Below, one piece after another: positions 29,465-37,133 of a stretch of DNA of 64,000 bases (positions are counted from its first letter, which is position 1; every line of letters starts with the position of its first letter). Both the position numbers and the translations under genes were made by a program. The notes beneath the pieces are model-generated. The model searched no databases, was not told the origin of the DNA, and saw only the letters and a list, made by a program, of their open reading frames with translations. Origin of the DNA: CALMEH01 sp964548225 (GTDB lineage: Bacteria; Acidobacteriota; Blastocatellia; Pyrinomonadales; Pyrinomonadaceae); NCBI GenBank assembly GCA_964548225.1, contig CAZJQP010000017.1:1-64000 (forward strand). The letters are read 5' to 3'.

Positions 29465-31966
29465 ATGAATACGCAAATGAAGACAAAAACTTATATGTTC
29501 ATAATCCTCGTCTTGGGATTTATTTGTCTTGCCGTTTCAGCCGTCAATTTTCCGCTTCACCGCCTCGACTATAAATTTTTCATATTGTTCGCGCTAACTA
29601 TCGGATTTGGTTCGCGCATCACCTTAGAAATTCCGCGCTTTAAGTCGCACATTGCCGTTTCAGATATTTTTATTTTTTTTGCATTGCTTTTGTATGGCGG
29701 CGAAGTCGCTATCTATTTAGCGGCAATCGAGGCGTTTTTCTCGTCTTGGCGTTTTTGCAATAAAAAAATTACGGTTTTCTTCAATGCGGCGGTAATGGCT
29801 CTTTCAACAAGCGTTGTTTATTTGGTTTTACGGATTTCAGGGCTTTATAGTGAAAGCAAACTTCACGGCTTCAATGAAGATTTCGACAGTTTTGCGATTG
29901 TCCTGTGCGTAATTATGTTGGCACAGTTTATTGCCAATACGACTCTGACTACTATTTACGGCTCATTAAAAACCGAAAAGCCGCTTTGGGAAATCTGGAA
30001 AACAAAATATGCCTGGACATTTGTAACTTATCTGGTCGGAGCTTTGGGAGCAGGAACTTTGATTCAAATGAACGACCATATTGGATTTGGGGTGGTCATT
30101 GCTACATTTCCAATAATTTTCTTTGTTTATCTGACCTACCGGATGTATCTGAAAAACGTCGAAATGGCTACTTCGCAAGCTGAACAAGCCGAACAACATG
30201 CCGAAATTTTGGAAAAACAATCCGCCGCACTGAAAAAGAGTGAAGAAAGATTTCGCAGTGCGTTTGATTATGCACCGATCGGCATTGCTTTGGTTGCCCC
30301 GAATGGAAATTGGCTCAAGGTAAATCACGCTCTTTGCCAGATTTTGGGCTATACGGAAGAAGAATTTCTTTCCACCGATTTTCATTCGATGCTTTTTAAG
30401 GAAGATTTAGGCACGACGCTGATAAAAATTCACGACCTCGCCACGGGCAAAATTGCCAACTACCAGATGGAACAAAGATATATTCATAAAAATGGCGAAA
30501 CCGTCTGGGCTTCGTGGAGCGTTTCATTGGCAAGCGAATCGGAGCAATCGAATTTAATTTTTCAAATTCAAGATATTACGGACAAAAAATTAGCTGAAGA
30601 AAAATTGCAATACGAAGCCACACACGACGCACTCACCGGTCTTCCGAACCGCGCATTTTTTCTGCAACGTCTTGAAACCGCTCTGCAAGACTCTCAAGAA
30701 AATCCGCTTTACAAAGTTAGTGTTCTGTTTATTGATCTCGACCGATTTAAAATCGTTAATGATTCGCTCGGACATTTAATCGGCGACCAGCTTCTAATTG
30801 GAATTTCTGAACGTCTGCGCGATTGTTTGCGTCCTTCGGATATTGTTGCACGGCTCGGCGGCGATGAATTTACGATTCTTGTCAAAGGCAATCATCGGGA
30901 AAAAGAAGTCATTAATATAGCCGAACGCATCAAGGAAAAATTTGCCATTCCGTTTAATTTGAGCGGTCAAGAAGTTTATAGTTCGGCAAGCATCGGCATT
31001 CTTCATGCTTCGGAAAATCATACGACATCAGCCGATCTTTTGCGCGATGCGGACACAGCGATGTATCAAGCGAAACGTGCCGGAAAAGCAAGACACGAAG
31101 TTTTCGATGAGCAGATGTTCAAAGCCGCTAAAGAAACCTTACAACTTGAAAATGATTTGCGCCGCGCTATCGAACGCAATGAAATTTGTGTTTATTATCA
31201 ACCGATTCATTCGATTTCAAGCGGCAGAGTTTTAGGCTTTGAAGCTCTCGCTCGATGGCAACATCGTGATTTCGGCTGGATTGCGCCGAATAAATTCATT
31301 CCTCTGGCAGAAGAAATCGGTTTAATTGACCGCCTCGGTGAACAGATAATGCGACTTGCCTGTTCGGAAATGCGACTTTTGAAGGAAAACACAATTGGCG
31401 GCGAAGAGTTGATTTTAAATGTCAATCTTTCGTGCAAACAATTTAAACAGCCGAATTTAGTGCAAAATATCAAACAAATTTTGGAAGAAACGAATTTTCC
31501 GGCAGACAGGTTGAAAATCGAAATCACCGAATCCGTATTTTTTGAGCATAAGGATACGGCAGTTAAAATGCTCAATGATCTGCGCGATCTCGGCATTGAG
31601 ATAAATATTGACGATTTCGGCACAGGCTATTCAAATCTGAGTTATTTGATGCAGCTTCCGATTTCGACTCTAAAAATTGACCGCACGTTTATTGAGCCGA
31701 TAAAACAAGCTGACAGCAATGTCGAAATTGTTCAAACAATCGTGATGCTCGCGCAAAACCTCGGAATGAAAGTCATTGCCGAAGGCGTTGAAACCGAAAT
31801 CCAACTCGAACAACTCAAAAAATTCAACTGCGAAATCGCTCAGGGCTATTTCTTTTCAAAACCGATGAGTTTTGAAAAGACGCAAGAATTTTTAGGCACG
31901 GAAATCAAAATTAATTTACCGCCTCACCATTTTGAAGATATTTCCGTGGTATCAATGATTCAATAA
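29465..31966 (+). CDS. Membrane PAS-GGDEF-EAL cyclic-di-GMP signalling protein
   Basis: 833 residues. The N-terminal 230 residues form about seven membrane helices, a possible integral sensory domain. They are followed by a coiled coil (about 233-260) and PAS (SEERFRSAFDYAPIGIALV, about 260-380). GGDEF follows, with LTGLPNRAFFLQ and the intact active site RLGGDEFTILV. EAL comes last, with FEALARW, NVNLSCKQF, DDFGTGYSNL and IAEGVETE. Both halves keep their key motifs, so the protein may make or degrade c-di-GMP, or switch between the two. Its 3' end overlaps the convergent globin gene by 15 bp. Confidence 0.93.
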   Translation: MNTQMKTKTYMFIILVLGFICLAVSAVNFPLHRLDYKFFILFALTIGFGSRITLEIPRFKSHIAVSDIFIFFALLLYGGEVAIYLAAIEAFFSSWRFCNKKITVFFNAAVMALSTSVVYLVLRISGLYSESKLHGFNEDFDSFAIVLCVIMLAQFIANTTLTTIYGSLKTEKPLWEIWKTKYAWTFVTYLVGALGAGTLIQMNDHIGFGVVIATFPIIFFVYLTYRMYLKNVEMATSQAEQAEQHAEILEKQSAALKKSEERFRSAFDYAPIGIALVAPNGNWLKVNHALCQILGYTEEEFLSTDFHSMLFKEDLGTTLIKIHDLATGKIANYQMEQRYIHKNGETVWASWSVSLASESEQSNLIFQIQDITDKKLAEEKLQYEATHDALTGLPNRAFFLQRLETALQDSQENPLYKVSVLFIDLDRFKIVNDSLGHLIGDQLLIGISERLRDCLRPSDIVARLGGDEFTILVKGNHREKEVINIAERIKEKFAIPFNLSGQEVYSSASIGILHASENHTTSADLLRDADTAMYQAKRAGKARHEVFDEQMFKAAKETLQLENDLRRAIERNEICVYYQPIHSISSGRVLGFEALARWQHRDFGWIAPNKFIPLAEEIGLIDRLGEQIMRLACSEMRLLKENTIGGEELILNVNLSCKQFKQPNLVQNIKQILEETNFPADRLKIEITESVFFEHKDTAVKMLNDLRDLGIEINIDDFGTGYSNLSYLMQLPISTLKIDRTFIEPIKQADSNVEIVQTIVMLAQNLGMKVIAEGVETEIQLEQLKKFNCEIAQGYFFSKPMSFEKTQEFLGTEIKINLPPHHFEDISVVSMIQ

Positions 31967-32389
31967 ATTTGCTTTCCCGTTTGGTTGACGACTGCCTTCC
32001 TTCATTGCTTGTGCAAGTAGGCTGTAAATTACCGTCCACGCTTCTCTGGTTGACGCGGTAAATTCCTTGCTCAAAGCTTTTTCAAACGTCCACATAAGAG
32101 CCGCGCCGACCGTTTCATAATGAACATCTTCGACACCATAATCGGCGTGTCGCGCTCCTAACGCCTGAACTTGCGGAATGATTTCTTCAATTTGTTCGAG
32201 ATTTTCGACCGTATATGCAATGACCTGCATCAATTTTTTCCCTTGTTCATAAACATCGCCTTTGAAAAGTCCGCGCAGTTTGGGATCAAGCTCAAATAGT
32301 TTGGCATAAAACAAAGCCGCCGCCTTTTCCGCAATCGGTTCGATTTTCCCGAAACTCGTTTTGACTAAATTTATTTGTTTGCTCGTCAT
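31952..32389 (-). CDS. Single-domain bacterial globin
   Basis: 145 residues resembling Vitreoscilla-type and flavohaemoglobin globin domains. It begins MTSKQINLVKTSFGKIEPIA, with ALFYAKLFELDPKLRGLFKG (B-C-D region), proximal His in LGARHADYGV, and the C-terminal TVIYSLLAQAM. There is no reductase domain. It may bind O2 or NO and serve in oxygen delivery or NO detoxification. It is divergent from the ECF sigma gene and convergent with the GGDEF/EAL gene. Confidence 0.9.
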   Translation of the reverse strand: MTSKQINLVKTSFGKIEPIAEKAAALFYAKLFELDPKLRGLFKGDVYEQGKKLMQVIAYTVENLEQIEEIIPQVQALGARHADYGVEDVHYETVGAALMWTFEKALSKEFTASTREAWTVIYSLLAQAMKEGSRQPNGKANLLNH

Positions 32390-32593
32390 AAAATCTCCAA
32401 CGCCAAATCGAACTAACCCTCAATTTTCGCGCCGATATTTTCAAGGCGTAAGCTGTTCTATTTCACCGCAATATAAATTTGCAGTTTCTTTCAACCGTCT
32501 CGGCAAACTAAGGCGCAATAATCGGGCGAAAACTATCATCGGCGGCGAAATATTTTCAGTTTTTTTTTATTTGTGATAAATTTGACTTCTCAG

Positions 32594-33160
32594 ATGAAAT
32601 CGCCCGACACAGAAAATTTAACCGAACTGCTTGCGGCTTGGAGCGATGGTGATGAGCTTGCTTTAGAAAAACTCGCGCCGATGGTTCACGCCGAACTGCA
32701 TCGCTTGGCACGCGGCTATATGAACCGTGAGCGTGAAAATCACGTTCTTCAAACTTCCGCGCTGATAAATGAAGCGTATCTGCGGCTGATTGATTGGAAA
32801 GCGGTCAAATGGCAAAACCGCGCCCATTTTTTCGGCGTAGCGGCGAGTATGATGCGTCGCATTTTGGTTGATTTTGCCCGTCAACGTCCGCGTGTCGAAG
32901 GCAATAGTGCGGAACATTTTGCGCTTGACGAAGCCTTACAAATTTCTGCCGGAAAAGATGCTGATTTGATTGCGTTGAACGAAGCTCTGAAATCGTTGGC
33001 GCAAGTTGATGAACGCAAAGCGCGGATTGTCGAACTTCGTTTTTTCGGCGGTTTGACGGTCGAAGAAACGGCGGAAGTGTTAAATATTTCCGGCATAACC
33101 GTAATGCGCGAATGGCAAAAGGCGCGGGCTTGGTTATTATGCGAATTAACCGAAAATTAG
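32594..33160 (+). CDS. ECF-subfamily RNA polymerase sigma factor (acidobacterial Ser/Thr-kinase-linked type)
   Basis: 188 residues from ATG 32594; GTG 32573 is an in-frame alternative. Sigma region 2 spans about 10-90 (LHRLARGYMNRERENHVLQT, LINEAYLRLID, HFFGVAASMMRRILVDFAR). Region 4 is at 125-185 (ARIVELRFFGGLTVEETAEV, helix-turn-helix, MREWQKARAWL). The LHRLARGYM and RILVDFAR signatures match the ECF type common in planctomycetes and acidobacteria, whose genes usually sit beside a Ser/Thr kinase. The kinase is the next gene, but 1.1 kb of repeats lies between. Confidence 0.92.
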   Translation: MKSPDTENLTELLAAWSDGDELALEKLAPMVHAELHRLARGYMNRERENHVLQTSALINEAYLRLIDWKAVKWQNRAHFFGVAASMMRRILVDFARQRPRVEGNSAEHFALDEALQISAGKDADLIALNEALKSLAQVDERKARIVELRFFGGLTVEETAEVLNISGITVMREWQKARAWLLCELTEN

Positions 33161-33208
33161 CCGCAAATTACCCGAAATTAACTAATAGTGCAAAATTATT
33201 TTTAAGAT

Positions 33209-33294
33209 AAAACCACAAAAACACACGAAACAACACGAAAATTGCCTAGTTTTTTTCTTGTTTCGTGCCGTTTCGTGTAATTTCGTGGTAAAAA
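33209..33294. repeat. TTAACCAC-family hairpin
   Basis: AAAACCACAAAAACACACGA (left arm) pairs with the right arm ending TTTCGTGTAATTTCGTGGT. It resembles the copies at 19321-19403 and 34108-34178. Confidence 0.75.
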
Positions 33295-33300
33295 AAACTA

Positions 33301-33489
33301 AGAAGCTGTTTGAAAACTCAAAAAATACTTGTCGCACGAGCTGAACTTGTTCGCTGTTACTTTTTACTTGTTCCTGGATTTTCAAAAGAAATCTGCTTTT
33401 TACTGAAAAACAGGTAATAGAGAACAGGTAACAAGGAACAGGTGAGAACCACCGTCTTCGACCATTTTATGAGTTTTCAAACAGCTTCT
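33301..33489. mobile_element. MITE-like element with 20-bp perfect terminal inverted repeats
   Basis: AGAAGCTGTTTGAAAACTCA (33301-33320) is the exact reverse complement of 33470-33489. Inside are ACTTGTTC repeats with one 21-bp interval, and GAACAGGT repeats on the other side. Its right end is the GAGTTTTCAAACAGCTTCT signature shared with the array leaders. Confidence 0.85.
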
Positions 33490-33745
33490 AAAGTTCGAGT
33501 TTGAACACAGCTTCTACACACTAGAAGTTGTCATTCCTACCTTAGAAGATGTTTTAACCCTCTAAAAAGCCGGATGATTGCGAGCAGATTATCAATTATC
33601 AATTATCAATTATCAATTATATGTTTGGGGTTTATAAGTATAACCCCGATAATTTAATGGATAATTGGAAATTGATAATTGATAATGCCGTGTTTTGCTT
33701 ACTAATCATCTTGAGCTTTAAAACAGCTTCTTAGAAAATCCAATT
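33490..33745 (+). repeat. Inverted leader fragment followed by the leader of array C
   Basis: The first half (to about 33630) is an inverted copy. It contains GAGTTTGAACACAGCTTCTA, a stray unit (TTGTCATTCCTACCTTAGAA) resembling array C units, and CTCTAAAAAGCCGGATGAT. AATTATCA tandem units and a GGGGTTTATAAGTATAACCCC-like hairpin lie in the middle. The second half (33653-33735) is the leader shared with array A and ends CTTTAAAACAGCTTCTTAG directly at the array. Confidence 0.75.
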
Positions 33746-34018
33746 CCTAGCCTAGAAAATCCAATTCCTAGCCTAGAAAATCCAATTCCTACCCTAGAAC
33801 TTGCTTTTCCTAGCCTAGAACTTGCTTTTTCTAGCCTAGAACTTGCTATTTCTAGGCTAGAACTTGCTATTTCTAGGCTAGGAATTGAATGAACTAGGCT
33901 AGGAATTGAATGAACTAGGCTAGGAATTGGATTTTCTAGGCTGGGAATGACAACTTCCGGGCGGGAAATTGTGTTGTCTAGGGCAGGAAAAGTGTTTTCC
34001 GAGCTGGATAAAAGAGAA
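33746..34018. repeat. 21-bp tandem array C (about 13 units)
   Basis: Contiguous units start at 33746, 33767, 33788, 33809, 33830, 33851, 33872, 33893, 33914, 33935, 33956, 33977 and 33998. The core is CTAGCCTAG or CTAGGCTAG with GAACTTGCT, AAAATCCAAT or GAATTGAATG spacers. Units decay away from the leader side (CTAGGGCAG, CGAGCTGG). There are no unique spacers and no ORF. Confidence 0.9.
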
Positions 34019-34107
34019 ATTGCCGCTAGGTAATGTCCTAATCTTGTGGGAATATTATTAGTAAATGGTTGGGTAGAATTAATTTGATAAGAAAAAATAT
34101 TTTTAAG

Positions 34108-34178
34108 TTAAAACCACAAAACAACACAAAAATCCACAAAAGATATTCACTCTTTTTGTGGATTTTTGTGGTTAAAAT
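34108..34178. repeat. TTAACCAC-family hairpin
   Basis: AAAACCACAAAACAACACAA on the left pairs with TTTTTGTGGATTTTTGTGGT on the right. It is the third copy of this family in the window and lies about 90 bp upstream of the Ser/Thr kinase. Confidence 0.75.
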
Positions 34179-34263
34179 TCATAAAATAGTTCTGTCTCCT
34201 TAAACAAATTATTTTCGATGATTTTTTTCGAGCTTATCGTCTTATTCGCGGCTAAAAATTTTA

Positions 34264-37122
34264 ATGAATCAAGAACGCTGGAAACAAATTGATGAGCTTT
34301 TCGATGCCGCGCTGGATTTGCCGGAAGCCGAGCGCGAGGCGTTTTTGTCTGAAAAAACGAACGGTGATGACGAACTTAAAAACAAACTTTTAAAACTTCT
34401 CAAAGCAACCACGACCGCTGATTTTATGGAAAAATCAGCGATGGGCATTGCCGCACGAAATCTGGCAGACGAAAAAACCATCGTTATCGAACGAAATTTT
34501 ATTGGGCAAAATCTTGGCACATACCGCATCGAAAAACAAATCGGCGCGGGCGGAATGGGCGAGATTTATCTGGCAACTGACGAAAAACTTAATCGTCAAG
34601 TCGCGCTCAAAATTTTGCCCGCCGAATACACGACAAACGACGAGCGTTTGAAGCGTTTCGAGATGGAAGCCCGTGCCATTTCCGCGCTCAATCATCCGAA
34701 TATCGTAACAATTCACGATGTCGGCAACGAAAGCGGCGTAAATTTTATCGCTACCGAATACGTTGAAGGCAAAACAATTCGTGAATTAATCGGTGAAAAA
34801 CCATCGCTTGCCGAGATTCTTGCCGTAATGCTGCAAGTTTGCGACGCACTCGCCGTTGCTCACGCCGCCGGAATCATTCACCGCGACATCAAGCCGGAAA
34901 ATATTATGATTCGCCCTGATGGTTATGTGAAAATTCTTGATTTCGGTTTGGCAAAACTCAGCGACATCAAAAAAAAAGCAACCGACAATTTTACACACAC
35001 CGCAAAAGGCATCATCATCGGCACGCCCGCATATATGTCGCCCGCGCAAGTTACGGACGGAAATATTGATCATCGCACCGATTTATGGAGTGTCGGCGTT
35101 GTGCTTTATGAGCTTTTGACCGGCTTTAATCCGTATAAAAAAGAATCGCGGCGAGCAACTTTTCAAGCAATTTTAACAGAAGAACCGCCGCTTGCCGGAA
35201 CGCTGAACGCCGAAGTTTCAGGCGAATTAGACAGAATTTTATACAAATCTCTCGAAAAAGATGCGGATTTATGCTATCAAACCGCTTCGGATTTACGCGC
35301 CGATTTGAAGCGCGTCCGCCGCGAGATTGATTCATCCGCAAATCAGAAATTTTTTTTAACGCAAAGACGCAAAGACGCGGGGACACTGAGATATTTTTTG
35401 CCTTTTGCCTTTTTACTTTTTACTTTGAGCGTAGCGATTTGGTATTTCGTTTTTCGTCAAAGCGAATCGGACGCAGTTGATTGGACGCAGGCGACAAAAG
35501 TTCAGCTTACCGACCGTGCCGGAACGGAGATTTTTCCGACGCTTGCGCCGGACGGAAAATCTTTCGTTTTTGCGGCAAAAACCGAGCGTGGCGACTATGA
35601 CCTTTTCGCGCAACGCATCGGCGACAAACGAGCGCGAAGCATCACCGAAGATTCGCCCTTTGACGACACGCAACCGACTTTTTCGGCAGACGGCGAGCGC
35701 ATCGCTTTTCATTCGGAACGCGGCGGCGCGGGCGGAATTTATGTGGCAAGTGCCACAGGCGAAAATGCGCGGCGCGTTGCCGATTTCGGCTTTCATCCGT
35801 CTTGGTCACCCGATGGCAAAGAATTAGTCGTCAGCACCTTTGGCAAAGAACTTCCCGACACTCGCAACGGACGACCCAGCGAACTTTGGATAATCAATGT
35901 CGAAACGGGCGCGAAACGGCTTCTAATCGGTGCGGATGCAATGCAACCGACGTGGTCGCCCGACGGAAAATTTGTTGCTTACTGGTTTTATCCGCCGAAT
36001 GTCGGCAGACGCGACATCGGCATCGTTTCGGTGAACGGCGGTGAACCGGTTGTCATTACCAAAGACGGCACGACAAATTGGAATCCGGTTTGGTCGCCCG
36101 ACGGAAATTTTTTGTATTTCGCTTCCGACCGCGGCGGTAATATGAGTTTCTGGCGTGTCCCGTTTAAAACCGGCAAACCAACGGGCGAACCGGAAGCCGT
36201 CGTTACGCCTGCCAAATACAGCCGACATCTTGCTTTTTCGCGTGATGGCAATCGTTTGATTTTCGTTTCGACCGACAACAGATCGAATATTCAAGCCGTC
36301 GGATTTAATCCGCAAACCGAAAAAATCAGCGGCGCACCGTTTTGGATTACAACCGGCGACCGCGAAGTTTCGCGCCCTGAACTTTCGCCCGACGGAACGC
36401 AGTTCGTCTATCGCATTTCGCGCCGCACACAAGACGATATTGTCGTCATCAACCGTGACGGCTCGAACCAGCGCGATTTGACAAACGATGCGGCTTTTGA
36501 CCGTTATCCGCGCTGGTCGCCCGATGGCAAGCGCATCGCTTTCGTTTCCGACCGGAGCGGAATTTACGAAATTTGGACGATTAATGCAGACGGCACGAAT
36601 CTGCGACAAATTACTTTTGCGGGCAAGGAAAGCACTTCATTTCCGATATGGTCGCCTGATGGAAAACGCATTTTGTATCGTAGTGCGCCACACACTTACA
36701 TCATTGACGCAGACAAAAATTGGAACGAACAAACGCCTCAAAAGTTGCCCGATTTTGACCCGACTGACCGACAGCGTTTTGTCGTTTGGGATTGGTCGTC
36801 CGATAGCTCACGGCTTGTCGGCAGCATCAGCGGCGCACCAATGAATGCGGGTAATTTTTCGTTCACGGAAAACCGCTACGAAACAGTTGCCAAAATGGAC
36901 AGTTTTCCAAGATGGTTGCCTGACAGTCGCCGCATTATCTATGGCTACGAAAATCGTTTCTACATCGCCGACACGACTGCGAAAAAGCCGCGTGAACTCG
37001 ATATTCGCCCGACTGACCAAATCCAAGACATCGGCATCAGCCGCGATGGACGCTTAATTTACTACACGCTCTTTTCGAGCGAATCCGATATTTGGCTATT
37101 GGACAATTCGGTCAATCAGTAA
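34264..37122 (+). CDS. Membrane Ser/Thr protein kinase with C-terminal PD40/TolB-like beta-propeller
   Basis: 952 residues. After an N-terminal helical segment of about 85 residues comes a Hanks-type kinase domain. Its features are the Gly-rich loop IGAGGMGEIYL, Lys116 in VALKIL, Asp208 in HRDIKPENI and Asp226 in LDFGLAKL, so it is probably active. A linker (about 355-375), one membrane helix (FLPFAFLLFTLSVAIWYFVF), and an outer propeller with many WSPDGK/SPDG repeats to the end follow. This is the classic acidobacterial architecture. The linker includes TQRRKDAG, encoded by a CGCAAAGACG repeat that is otherwise intergenic. A functional link with the upstream ECF sigma is inferred. Confidence 0.93.
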   Translation: MNQERWKQIDELFDAALDLPEAEREAFLSEKTNGDDELKNKLLKLLKATTTADFMEKSAMGIAARNLADEKTIVIERNFIGQNLGTYRIEKQIGAGGMGEIYLATDEKLNRQVALKILPAEYTTNDERLKRFEMEARAISALNHPNIVTIHDVGNESGVNFIATEYVEGKTIRELIGEKPSLAEILAVMLQVCDALAVAHAAGIIHRDIKPENIMIRPDGYVKILDFGLAKLSDIKKKATDNFTHTAKGIIIGTPAYMSPAQVTDGNIDHRTDLWSVGVVLYELLTGFNPYKKESRRATFQAILTEEPPLAGTLNAEVSGELDRILYKSLEKDADLCYQTASDLRADLKRVRREIDSSANQKFFLTQRRKDAGTLRYFLPFAFLLFTLSVAIWYFVFRQSESDAVDWTQATKVQLTDRAGTEIFPTLAPDGKSFVFAAKTERGDYDLFAQRIGDKRARSITEDSPFDDTQPTFSADGERIAFHSERGGAGGIYVASATGENARRVADFGFHPSWSPDGKELVVSTFGKELPDTRNGRPSELWIINVETGAKRLLIGADAMQPTWSPDGKFVAYWFYPPNVGRRDIGIVSVNGGEPVVITKDGTTNWNPVWSPDGNFLYFASDRGGNMSFWRVPFKTGKPTGEPEAVVTPAKYSRHLAFSRDGNRLIFVSTDNRSNIQAVGFNPQTEKISGAPFWITTGDREVSRPELSPDGTQFVYRISRRTQDDIVVINRDGSNQRDLTNDAAFDRYPRWSPDGKRIAFVSDRSGIYEIWTINADGTNLRQITFAGKESTSFPIWSPDGKRILYRSAPHTYIIDADKNWNEQTPQKLPDFDPTDRQRFVVWDWSSDSSRLVGSISGAPMNAGNFSFTENRYETVAKMDSFPRWLPDSRRIIYGYENRFYIADTTAKKPRELDIRPTDQIQDIGISRDGRLIYYTLFSSESDIWLLDNSVNQ
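35349..35378 (+). repeat. CGCAAAGACG repeat inside the kinase gene
   Basis: A 29-nt stretch (T-run, AACGCAAAGACGCAAAGACG) matches the intergenic palindrome at 7916-7950. It is translated in frame as part of the linker before the membrane helix. Confidence 0.8.
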
Positions 37123-37133
37123 CTTATTCTTTC

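Noticed and set aside
11458..34018. CRISPR arrays at the 21-bp repeat loci
   Set aside because: Units are directly adjacent with no unique spacers, the unit sequence differs between loci, and no cas gene is present in the window.
35923..36609. 228-codon minus-strand ORF within the kinase propeller
   Set aside because: Shadow of the repeated SPDG codons in another frame. The protein has no recognisable domain and no ribosome site.
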